In this document: in pieces, positions 7,467 to 14,175 of the stretch
Numbering within the stretch: the stretch's first letter is position 1
Layout of the letters: every line of letters begins with the position of its first letter
Assembly (NCBI GenBank): GCA_039805565.1
Contig: JBDLTZ010000053.1
Span: 1 to 23,812, forward strand
Source: CALJIC01 sp039805565
GTDB lineage: Bacteria; Chloroflexota; Chloroflexia; Chloroflexales; Roseiflexaceae
Direction of reading: 5' to 3'
Length of the DNA stretch: 23,812 nt
Program-made: the position numbers and the translations under genes
Notes under the pieces: generated by a model
What the model saw: the letters and a program-made list of their open reading frames with translations, nothing else
What the model was told of the DNA's origin: nothing
The model's database searches: none

Positions 7467-8332
7467 CCGCGCGACGCGAGAGGATCCGGCGCTGGCTGGC
7501 GCTCGCCCCGGCGCTGCTGATCACCGGCCTCATGTTCGGGAGCAGCGCGCTCTACGGGTTCGGCCAGAGCCTGGGCTACCTGCCGTTCATCGGGGAGACC
7601 CGGCTCAGCCTCGATGCCTACGCGTACCTGCTGGGCAGCCAGGGCGCGTCGGGCGGCGAGTTCTGGGCGGCGCTCGGCTTCTCGCTGTGGGTCAGCGCGG
7701 CCTCCACCCTGCTGGCGGCTTGCGGGGCGCTCCTGCTCGCCGCCGCCCTCGGCGCCCGTGGAGGGCGTGCGCCGGAGCTGCTCGCGCTCAATGCCGGCCT
7801 GGCGCTGCCACATCTGGTCTGGGCAGTGGCGCTGTTGCTGCTGCTCGCCCAAAGCGGGCTGGTCGCGCGTGTGGCGGCGGCGCTCGGGCTGATCGGGGCA
7901 CCGGCGGAGTTCCCGGTGCTGGTGCGCGACCGCTACGGGCTGGGGATCATCCTGCACTATGTCGGCAAGGAGATCCCGTTCCTGGCGCTGATCGTCCTCG
8001 CCGTGCTCCGCACGCAGGGCGACGCGTACGACCTGGTTGCGGCGACGCTCGGCGCCGGTCCGTGGCAGCGGCTCCGGCGGGTCACACTGCCGCTTGTGCT
8101 GCCAGGGCTTGCGTCAGGCGCGCTGCTGGTGTTCGCCTACGTGTTCAGCGCCTACGAGGTCCCAGCGCTGCTCGGCGTGCGCTACCCGCGGGCGCTTGCC
8201 GTGCTCGCGCTGGACTCCTTCCTGAACCCGGACCTGGGCCGTCGCGCCGAGGGCATGGCGATCAGTGTCATCATGGCCACGGTGGTCGTCGGCATCGCCG
8301 GCGTCGCGCGGGCGCTTGAGCGCAGAGGGTAA
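7463..8332 (+). CDS. YnjC-like ABC transporter permease, first half-size subunit
   Basis: A predicted 289-residue inner-membrane permease starting at GTG 7463, which shares a GTGA overlap with the binding-protein stop. About six hydrophobic helices are visible. The BPD-type EAA loop that docks with the ATPase is DLVAATLGAGPWQRLRRVTLPLVLPG in register, with the conserved G and LP (split here as DLVAATLGAGPWQ and RVTLPLVLPG). It corresponds to the N-terminal half of E. coli YnjC, which is a single fused double-size permease of roughly 500 residues. Here the two halves are separate genes separated by two bases. It should form the channel with the next gene product. Confidence 0.87.
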   Translation: MTARRERIRRWLALAPALLITGLMFGSSALYGFGQSLGYLPFIGETRLSLDAYAYLLGSQGASGGEFWAALGFSLWVSAASTLLAACGALLLAAALGARGGRAPELLALNAGLALPHLVWAVALLLLLAQSGLVARVAAALGLIGAPAEFPVLVRDRYGLGIILHYVGKEIPFLALIVLAVLRTQGDAYDLVAATLGAGPWQRLRRVTLPLVLPGLASGALLVFAYVFSAYEVPALLGVRYPRALAVLALDSFLNPDLGRRAEGMAISVIMATVVVGIAGVARALERRG

Positions 8333-8334
8333 CA

Positions 8335-9186
8335 GTGGAGTGTATGCTCGAACGGCGCGAGCGGCAGCTCGCACGAACAGCGCGCGTGTCCGGCCGCGCC
8401 GTGGCGCGAACACTGCTCCGCGCGAGCCTGTACGCGCTTCTGCTCGGGCCGATCGCCGTGCTTGCGCTGTACGCCGGTTCCTCGGGCTGGTTCTTCCCGG
8501 ACGTGCTGCCGGCGAAATGGTCGCTTGGGCCGCTTGCGCGCCAGCTGGCGAACGACGACACGCGCGAGGCGCTGTCCGCGAGCCTCGGCATCGCAATCTC
8601 CGTGACGGCGCTCGCGCTGGCGCTTGGGCTGCCGGCGGCCCGCACTATCGGCTTGCGCCGCTTCCGCGGGCGCTCGCTCGCGCTGCTGGCTCTGCTCCTG
8701 CCGAACCTCGTCCCGCCGCTCGCGACCGGCATGGGGCTGAATATCCTGTTCCTACGGCTGGGGCTCGACGGAAGCGCGCTCGGGGTGATCCTGGTCCACC
8801 TGATGTCGGCGCTGCCCTACGCGGTCCTGGTGCTCCTCGGCGTCTTCGCGCGCTACGACGAGGGCTACGAGCAGCAGGCGCGCACGCTCGGCGCCGGCCC
8901 GCTGCGCGTCTTCCTTCGGGTCACGCTGCCGCTCGTAGGGCCGGGCGTCGCGGTGGCGGCGCTGTTCGCGTTCCTGGTCAGCTGGAGCCAGTATGTGCTC
9001 ACCCTGCTGATCGGTGGCGGCCGCGTCATCACCCTGCCGATGCTGCTCTTCGCGGCGGTGTCCGGCGGCAACCCCGCCACCATCGCCACGCTCGCCCTGG
9101 TCTTCGCGGCGCCGCCGCTCATCGCCATCGCCCTTGCGGCGCGCGCCCTGGCCGGCGGCGCCACGCCCGTTGGCCAGCACGTATGA
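8335..9186 (+). CDS. YnjC-like ABC transporter permease, second half-size subunit
   Basis: A predicted 283-residue permease that would pair with the preceding one. GTG 8335 is preferred because AGAGGG lies about 6 bases upstream; ATG 8344 is the alternative. After a basic N-terminus come about six membrane helices. The EAA loop reads QQARTLGAGPLRVFLRVTLP, ending in the conserved G and LP spacing. It corresponds to the C-terminal half of YnjC. The near-identical GAGP and RVTLPLV segments in the two permeases suggest they arose by duplication. Spacing to the upstream gene is two bases and to the ATPase gene six bases, so the transporter is one transcript. Confidence 0.87.
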   Translation: MECMLERRERQLARTARVSGRAVARTLLRASLYALLLGPIAVLALYAGSSGWFFPDVLPAKWSLGPLARQLANDDTREALSASLGIAISVTALALALGLPAARTIGLRRFRGRSLALLALLLPNLVPPLATGMGLNILFLRLGLDGSALGVILVHLMSALPYAVLVLLGVFARYDEGYEQQARTLGAGPLRVFLRVTLPLVGPGVAVAALFAFLVSWSQYVLTLLIGGGRVITLPMLLFAAVSGGNPATIATLALVFAAPPLIAIALAARALAGGATPVGQHV

Positions 9187-9192
9187 GGTCGT

Positions 9193-10245
9193 ATGACCGC
9201 GATTGAGCTCCGACAGCTGCACAAGGCCTACCCACGCCAGCCCGCCCCGGCCGTGGCCGGAATCTCGCTGACCGTCGAGCCGCAGACGCTGCTGGCCCTG
9301 CTTGGCCCCTCGGGGAGTGGCAAGTCGACCATTCTCAAGCTGATCGCCGGGATCGAGCACCCTGACGGCGGCGAGATCCTGCTCGATGGTCGTAGCATAC
9401 TGGACGTCCCGGCACACCGGCGCGCCGCGGTGTTGATGTTCCAGAAGGCCTACCTGTTCCCGTTCCTGTCGGTGGCTGAGAACATCGCCTTCGGACTCCG
9501 CGCCCAGGGGGCGAACGCAAAGACGATCCAGGCCGAGGTGGGGCGCATGCTCGACCTCGTCGGGCTGCCGGGGACCGAGCGCCGTCGCCCGGGCCAGCTC
9601 TCCGGCGGCGAGCAGCAGCGCGTGGCGCTCGCCCGCGCGTTGGTCACACGGCCGCGCGTGCTGCTGCTGGATGAGCCGCTGAGCAGCCTCGACCCGGCGG
9701 TGCGCCAGACGCTCCAGGTGTCCGTGCGTCAGATCCAGCGCGATCTTGGCATCACGACGGTGCTCGTGACCCACGACCACGCCGAGGCGCTGGCGATGGC
9801 CGACCACGTGGCTGTGATCGAGCGCGGCGCGCTCGTGGCGCACGACACGCCCCAGCGCCTCTACGAGCGCCCGCCAACCCGCCGCGCAGCGCGCCAGATG
9901 GGCGTGGGGACATTCGTGTGCGGCGTGGTCACAGGCGCCATTCTCCAGAGTCGTCTGGGGTTGCTGGCCGTCAGTGAGCCTCCCCGTGGCGCAACCTATG
10001 CCATCCGGCCGGAGCACGTGCGGCTGCTCTCGCACCCAGCGCCAAACACAGTGCTCGCTCGTGTGGAAGCCCAGATCTACCGCGGCAGCTGGATGGAGTA
10101 CACCCTCTGTGCCGAGGGAGTCCAGATCCATGCCCACGCACCGCTGCCTTGTGCTGCCGCTGTCGGCGATCGCGTCTTCGCCCAGCTTCCTGCAGAGCAC
10201 CTGTTCGCTGTCGAGGACGACGGACTGGACGAGAGGAACACGTGA
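9193..10245 (+). CDS. ynjD: YnjD-like ABC transporter ATP-binding protein
   Basis: A predicted 350-residue ATPase powering the importer. Walker A GPSGSGKST is at 38-46, the Q-loop at Q84 (MFQKAYLFPF), the signature LSGGEQQR at 136-143, Walker B VLLLDEP at 156-162 with the D-loop SSLD, and the switch histidine H194 in VTHDHAEAL. The C-terminal roughly 110 residues look like a TOBE/MOP-type regulatory domain (YAIRPEHVRL), as in the PotA/MalK/FbpC branch. E. coli YnjD is shorter, so this extension makes it closer to spermidine, iron or sugar-type ATPases. ATG 9193 follows the permease stop by six bases. The gene ends in a GTGA overlap with the next start. Confidence 0.92.
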   Translation: MTAIELRQLHKAYPRQPAPAVAGISLTVEPQTLLALLGPSGSGKSTILKLIAGIEHPDGGEILLDGRSILDVPAHRRAAVLMFQKAYLFPFLSVAENIAFGLRAQGANAKTIQAEVGRMLDLVGLPGTERRRPGQLSGGEQQRVALARALVTRPRVLLLDEPLSSLDPAVRQTLQVSVRQIQRDLGITTVLVTHDHAEALAMADHVAVIERGALVAHDTPQRLYERPPTRRAARQMGVGTFVCGVVTGAILQSRLGLLAVSEPPRGATYAIRPEHVRLLSHPAPNTVLARVEAQIYRGSWMEYTLCAEGVQIHAHAPLPCAAAVGDRVFAQLPAEHLFAVEDDGLDERNT

Positions 10246-10832
10246 ACACACCCAGCCACCTGATCATCAACGCCGCCATCCGCAAGCGCGCCCAGGGCGC
10301 CGGGCACGCCATTCCGCGCGGCCCGTTTTTGCTCGGCGCGGTCCTGCCCGATATCCCGCTGACCCTGCTCTGGATCGGCGCCTACATCTGGTACCGTCAC
10401 ATCCAGGGGAACCCGGCCGTCTCGCTCATGGACGAGTCGTTCGACCGCCTCTACTTCACGCACCCGCTGTGGATCACCAGCTATAACACGTTGCACGCGC
10501 CGGTGCTGCTGCTGACCGCGCTTGCGCTCCTCTGGAGATCGCGTGGCCGAGAGGGCAGCCGCCGCCAGTGGTGGTTCTGGTTTTTCGCGGGCTGCCTGGT
10601 GCACAGCGCGCTCGACATCCCCGTACACGTGACTGATGGGCCGCTGCTCTTTTTCCCGCTCGAGTGGAGTATCCGCTTCCACAGCCCGGTGAGCTACTGG
10701 GATCCGCGCCACTACGGGAGGCAGTTCGCCTTGTTCGAGCTGCTGCTCAACCTGGCGCTGCTGGCATACCTGTTCGGGCCAGCCACCGTGCGCTGGCTCG
10801 CGAAGCGCCGCGCCGCGCAGGTGGAGACCTAG
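10242..10832 (+). CDS. YdjM-like membrane-bound metal-dependent hydrolase family protein
   Basis: A predicted 196-residue membrane protein starting at GTG 10242 (GTGA overlap with the ATPase gene; GAGAGGAA just upstream). Features typical of the PF04307-type family are visible: the N-terminal MNTPSHLIINAAI with its histidine, GAVLPDIPL, and HSALDIPVHVTDG, in which His and Asp residues could hold a metal. Four to five hydrophobic segments separate them. E. coli YdjM is a related LexA-regulated inner-membrane protein; the biochemical reaction of the family is poorly known. Tight coupling to the ABC transporter suggests it acts on the imported compound or on a lipid derived from it. Function is inferred from family only. 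Confidence 0.75.
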   Translation: MNTPSHLIINAAIRKRAQGAGHAIPRGPFLLGAVLPDIPLTLLWIGAYIWYRHIQGNPAVSLMDESFDRLYFTHPLWITSYNTLHAPVLLLTALALLWRSRGREGSRRQWWFWFFAGCLVHSALDIPVHVTDGPLLFFPLEWSIRFHSPVSYWDPRHYGRQFALFELLLNLALLAYLFGPATVRWLAKRRAAQVET

Positions 10833-10834
10833 CC

Positions 10835-12427
10835 ATGCAACAGCACATCCTGATCACCGGCGCCAGTGATGGGATCGGCCTGGCGCTGGCGCGCCACTAC
10901 CAGGCGGCCGGTGCGCGGGTGATCGCAATTGGTCGCCGTCCGCCGACGGAGCTCGATCCGGCGCTGCGGGCCGACTACTGCCGGGTCGACCTGGCCCAGC
11001 CGTACGCCGCGCCGCTGGTGGCTGATTTCCTACGCGGCCGCGGCGTCGTGTGGCTCGATCTGCTCGTCCACTGCGCGGGTGTGGGCGCGTACGGCCCTGC
11101 TGAGGACCAGCCCCCTGAAGAGCTCGGCGCCGTGCTCGACACAAACCTGCGGGCACCAATCGCGCTGACCCACGTGCTGCTCTCGCTGCTGGCTGCATCG
11201 CGCGGGCGTGTGGTCTTCATCGGCTCGGTGGCGGCCGCGCTGCCCACGCCGGAGTACGCGGTGTACGGAGCAACCAAGGCGGCGCTGGAGGGCTTCGCGC
11301 GCAGCTTGCGCGTGGAGCTGCGTGACCAGGCGAGGGTGCAGGTCATCCACCCCGGCCCGACACGAACGGGGATGCACACGAAGGCCAGGGTTCCACTGGA
11401 CCACATCGGCTGGAGCCACTTCCCTACAGCGGAGCGCGTCGCGCGGCACATGGTGCGGGCGATCAGGCGCGGCGCGTCGGTCACCACGATCGGCGCCGGA
11501 AACGCGCTGCTCTACCTCGCCGGGCGACATCTTGGTGGGCTGGTCGACCGCGCGGCGGTCGCACGCACGGGTCGTCAGCAACCCGCGTCCTTTCCGGCCG
11601 CCACGCGCTCCTCGCGACGCGCTGATGTTCGCCACTGCGTCATTACGGGCGGCGCGGACGGCATCGGCCGGGCCGTGGCCGAGCGCTACGCCCGCGCTGG
11701 CTCTGATGTCACGATCGTGGACCGTGACGCCGAGCGTGGTGAGCAAACGTGCGCAACCCTGCGCGCATATGGCGGTACCGCGACCTTCATCGCCGCCGAC
11801 CTGGCCGACGCAGATTCACTCGCAAACATCGTCAACGCGCTTCAGTGCGGCGCACCTGCCGATGTGGTGATGCACAGCGCCGGGATCAGCGCCGTCGGCC
11901 CGTTCGCCGCGTCGGATATGGCCCGCCAGGAGGCGGTGCTGGACGTGAACCTGCGCGCGCCGCTCGCGCTCACCGCCGGGCTGCTGCGGGCGGGGTTGGT
12001 GGCGCCGCGAGGGACGCTGGTGTTCATCGCGTCGCTGTCGGTCTTCAGCAGCTACCCCGGCGCAGCGGTCTACGCGGCGAGCAAGGATGGCATCGCGGCC
12101 TATGCGCGCAGCCTGCGGGTAGCGCTCGCACGGCGTGGGATCAATGTGCTGACGGTCTTTCCCGGGCCGACGCGTACGGCGCACGCCCGCCGCTACAGCC
12201 CGGACAACCGCCGCGAGGGGCGGCGCATGCCGCCGGAGCGGCTGGCGGCGCTCATCGAGCAGGCGGTCCGGCGCCGCCAGGCGGTGCTTGTGCCGGGGGC
12301 CGCCAACCGCCTCGCCGCACGTGCCGGCCGGGTCTTCCCTGCGCTCATGGAGGCGGTGATGCGCAAGACGATCCTGGAAAAGCTGGAGCGAGCTGCGCCG
12401 CAGGCCATCGACGGGGAGGGCATGTGA
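10835..12427 (+). CDS. Fused tandem short-chain dehydrogenase/reductase (two complete SDR domains)
   Basis: A predicted 530-residue protein made of two SDR domains in a row, each about 250 residues; SDRs are normally single-domain. Domain 1: cofactor motif TGASDGIG 8-15, N104, S131, YGATK 144-148. Domain 2: TGGADGIG 271-278, N372, S400, YAASK 413-417. Both carry PGPTRT after the active site (173-178 and 444-449), and both replace the usual NAG by CAG or SAG. A linker near 245-265 is rich in Ser, Arg and Ala. Both active sites look intact, so it could run two consecutive NAD(P)-dependent redox steps or channel an intermediate. ATG 10835 lies two bases after the previous stop. The stop overlaps the next gene (ATGTGA). 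Substrate unknown. Confidence 0.9.
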   Translation: MQQHILITGASDGIGLALARHYQAAGARVIAIGRRPPTELDPALRADYCRVDLAQPYAAPLVADFLRGRGVVWLDLLVHCAGVGAYGPAEDQPPEELGAVLDTNLRAPIALTHVLLSLLAASRGRVVFIGSVAAALPTPEYAVYGATKAALEGFARSLRVELRDQARVQVIHPGPTRTGMHTKARVPLDHIGWSHFPTAERVARHMVRAIRRGASVTTIGAGNALLYLAGRHLGGLVDRAAVARTGRQQPASFPAATRSSRRADVRHCVITGGADGIGRAVAERYARAGSDVTIVDRDAERGEQTCATLRAYGGTATFIAADLADADSLANIVNALQCGAPADVVMHSAGISAVGPFAASDMARQEAVLDVNLRAPLALTAGLLRAGLVAPRGTLVFIASLSVFSSYPGAAVYAASKDGIAAYARSLRVALARRGINVLTVFPGPTRTAHARRYSPDNRREGRRMPPERLAALIEQAVRRRQAVLVPGAANRLAARAGRVFPALMEAVMRKTILEKLERAAPQAIDGEGM

Positions 12428-13536
12428 TCGCGGTGATTGGCGCCGGCCCGGCTGGACTCGCGGTGGCTCACGAGCTCGCGCGGCGCGGCCTGGACTACCA
12501 GGTGTTGGAGCGGCACGGCGTCGGCCACGCCTGGAGCCAGCACTACGATCGCCTCCGGCTCCACACGCTCAAGCAGGTCTCAGCGCTGCCGGGGCTGCCA
12601 ATGCCGCGGTGCTACCCAGACTTCCCAAGCCGCGCGCAGTTCCTGGCCTACCTCCAGGGCTACGCTCAGCACTTCGCGCTTCGGATCGAGGAGGGCGTCG
12701 ACCTGCACCACGCGGATATCGACGGGCAGCAGTGGCAGCTCAAGACCAGCCACGGTGAGATGGCTGCGTCGGTGCTGGTGATGGCGACCGGCATCTGGAG
12801 CGTGCCGATACGCCCGGCCTTTCCTGGCGAGGAAGCGTTCGGCGGGCCGATCCTCCACAGCCGCGACTACCGAAACCCGCAGCCGTTTCGCAGTCAGCGG
12901 GTGCTGGTCGTCGGCGCGGGCAACTCGGGGGCGGAGATCGCCCTCGACCTGGCCGAGCACAGCGTGGAGGTGGCGCTTGCCGTGCGTGGCGGCGTCGCGT
13001 TCGGTCCGCGGCCGCGCTCGGCTGCGGCGATGCGGCTCGTGGCCTGGGTGCTGCGCACCCTGCCGCAGCCTGTGGCCAGGCGCCTGCTGCGCCGGCGAGA
13101 CTTCCGACATCTGGGGCTGCCGCTGCCACCGGGATCGGCGCTCGACCACTACCCAGTCGTCGGCTACGAGCTGCCCAGGGCGGTGGCGGCGGGACGGATA
13201 GCGGTTTTTCGTGCGGTCGAGCGTTTCGGGCCTGGCGCGGCACACTTCACTGGCGGGCGCGCCGCGCCGTTCGACGCCATCATCCTGGCGACCGGCTACC
13301 GCCCGGCGCTCGGGCCGGTCGGCCACCTGGTGGACCTGGATGCTCACGGACAGCCGCTCCTCGACGCGTACTACCGGTCGCGGCGCACGCCACGCCTGGT
13401 CTGCGTCGGCTACACCTACCCCACGACTGAGGGCTGGATTCAGGCCATCGGACGCGTGGCCCGCCATGCAGTCGACGGCATCGTGGGCCTTGAGCGCAGC
13501 GACGCGGATCAGCGTCGTGTGATCGCACGAGGCTGA
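12424..13536 (+). CDS. Flavin-containing monooxygenase-like FAD/NAD(P) oxidoreductase
   Basis: A predicted 370-residue flavoprotein, GTG start at 12424 overlapping the SDR stop (GTGA). The FAD motif GAGPAG is at 6-11, the FMO signature FxGxxxHxxxY as FGGPILHSRDY at 139-149, and the NADPH motif GAGNSG at 164-169. ATGIW (121-125) and the later LATGYRP are typical of FMO/YUCCA-type enzymes. Such enzymes oxygenate N, S or carbonyl groups with NADPH and O2. It is the last gene of the main block, about 50 bases before the thioredoxin-like remnant. Coupling to a double SDR suggests an oxidation chain such as alcohol to ketone to ester or acid; this is inference. Confidence 0.88.
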   Translation: MIAVIGAGPAGLAVAHELARRGLDYQVLERHGVGHAWSQHYDRLRLHTLKQVSALPGLPMPRCYPDFPSRAQFLAYLQGYAQHFALRIEEGVDLHHADIDGQQWQLKTSHGEMAASVLVMATGIWSVPIRPAFPGEEAFGGPILHSRDYRNPQPFRSQRVLVVGAGNSGAEIALDLAEHSVEVALAVRGGVAFGPRPRSAAAMRLVAWVLRTLPQPVARRLLRRRDFRHLGLPLPPGSALDHYPVVGYELPRAVAAGRIAVFRAVERFGPGAAHFTGGRAAPFDAIILATGYRPALGPVGHLVDLDAHGQPLLDAYYRSRRTPRLVCVGYTYPTTEGWIQAIGRVARHAVDGIVGLERSDADQRRVIARG

Positions 13537-13589
13537 GCATCATGCCACCAGACAGGCCATCAGCCCTGTTGTCCTCCGGAGATGCTTGT

Positions 13590-13718
13590 ATGCTGCGGAT
13601 CTACGTGGCGGCCGACTGCCCGGGCTCACCTACGGCACAGCAACGCGCCAGGCGGCTACGCGAGGCCGAGCCGAACGTGCCGCGGCACCCGCGCGAAGTA
13701 CGCCGCGGCGATCGACGG
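13590..13718 (+). pseudogene. Truncated thioredoxin/glutaredoxin-like small ORF
   Basis: ATG 13590 with GGAG 8 bases upstream encodes 42 residues starting MLRIYVAADCPGSPTAQQRA. A beta strand followed by a cysteine at the start of a helix (ADCPGS) resembles the first beta-alpha unit of thioredoxin-like proteins, but with one cysteine only. The remaining two thirds of such a fold is missing and the tail is basic and proline-rich. The frame ends just before an exchanger remnant. I read it as a decayed gene; a small real protein cannot be excluded. Confidence 0.4.
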
Positions 13719-13752
13719 TGAGGCAGGGTCTGGCACGGGTCGGTGGCCGCCA

Positions 13753-13943
13753 AACGCGCTGCTCGTCGTCGTCGGGCTGGTGCGTCTCACACGCGGGGCG
13801 GACTGGCTGGTAGATGGTGCCACAGCCTTCGCGAGCGCGCTCGGGGTGAGCATCGGCCTGACGGTCGTGGCTGTGGGCACTTCACGGTGCTGGTCATCAC
13901 CGTGCGCTTTGTCCGCGCGGAGCGCAGGGTCTGGCCGGCGTAG
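13753..13943 (+). pseudogene. Ca/Na-type cation exchanger (CaCA) remnant
   Basis: Codons at 13753-13884 encode ADWLVDGATAFASALGV and IGLTVVAVGTS. This closely matches the start of the second half of the intact exchanger downstream (ARWLVDGAVAAARMLGV and IGLTVVAVGTS, about 14749-14850). Right after VAVGTS the LPE part of the alpha repeat is lost. The sequence continues sensibly only in a shifted frame (VLVITVRFVRAERRVWPA, stop at 13943). The remnant has no start and lacks most helices. It looks like the leftover of a duplicated or replaced exchanger gene with an internal deletion. Confidence 0.7.
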
Positions 13944-13975
13944 CACCTGACACCGCGGCACGTTGCACAGCATCC

Positions 13976-14004
13976 TTGACAAACGCTCGACATCTTGATA
14001 CCAT
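13976..14004 (+). promoter_or_regulatory. Sigma-70-type promoter of the exchanger gene
   Basis: A perfect TTGACA -35 box (13976-13981) is followed after exactly 17 bases by TACCAT (13999-14004), four of six matches to TATAAT. Transcription would begin near 14011, just in front of the riboswitch. Confidence 0.65.
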
Positions 14005-14010
14005 CGTTAT

Positions 14011-14115
14011 CGGGTAGGGGAGTAGCCGGCCGCGTGAGCGGCGCGGGTGACCGTCATGACGAGGCACAGCCTCCGGTTGCCCCAACGTGTGAGATACACG
14101 TCTGGCGAGACCACC
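14011..14115 (+). promoter_or_regulatory. yybP-ykoY-type Mn2+ riboswitch aptamer
   Basis: The leader begins with the hallmark GGGGAGUAGCC (14017-14027) of the yybP-ykoY class. It continues with a GCCGC-GUGA-GCGGC hairpin (near 14027-14042), a CCGUCAUGACGAGGC segment (14051-14065), an ACGUGU/ACACGU stem, and the second conserved loop GGCGAGACC (14104-14112). In this class the two conserved loops dock and bind Mn2+ and Mg2+. The distal loop strand is also the 5' strand of an intrinsic terminator. This fits a Mn2+-ON transcriptional switch: with the metal bound the strand is held in the aptamer and the terminator cannot form. The gene it controls, a CaCA exchanger, is a typical member of this regulon. 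Confidence 0.85.
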
Positions 14116-14150
14116 ACGACACAGGGTGCCGTGGTGGTCTCGCCGTTTTT
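14104..14150 (+). terminator. Intrinsic terminator, expression platform of the riboswitch
   Basis: A perfect 15-bp stem, GGCGAGACCACCACG (14104-14118) with CGTGGTGGTCTCGCC (14130-14144), an 11-base loop, then GTTTTT. It lies between promoter and gene, in front of the start at 14176, so it acts as a regulated attenuator and not as an end-of-operon terminator. Confidence 0.9.
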
Positions 14151-14175
14151 GTTCAGCTGATGAGGAGTTTCTGCG

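Noticed and set aside
8752..10251. 499-codon minus-strand open frame
   Set aside because: Antisense shadow of the second permease and the ABC ATPase; composition is biased and no motif is seen.
13537..13589. Possible terminator ACAGG/CCTGT after the FMO gene
   Set aside because: Only a 5-bp stem and no T-run; too weak to list.
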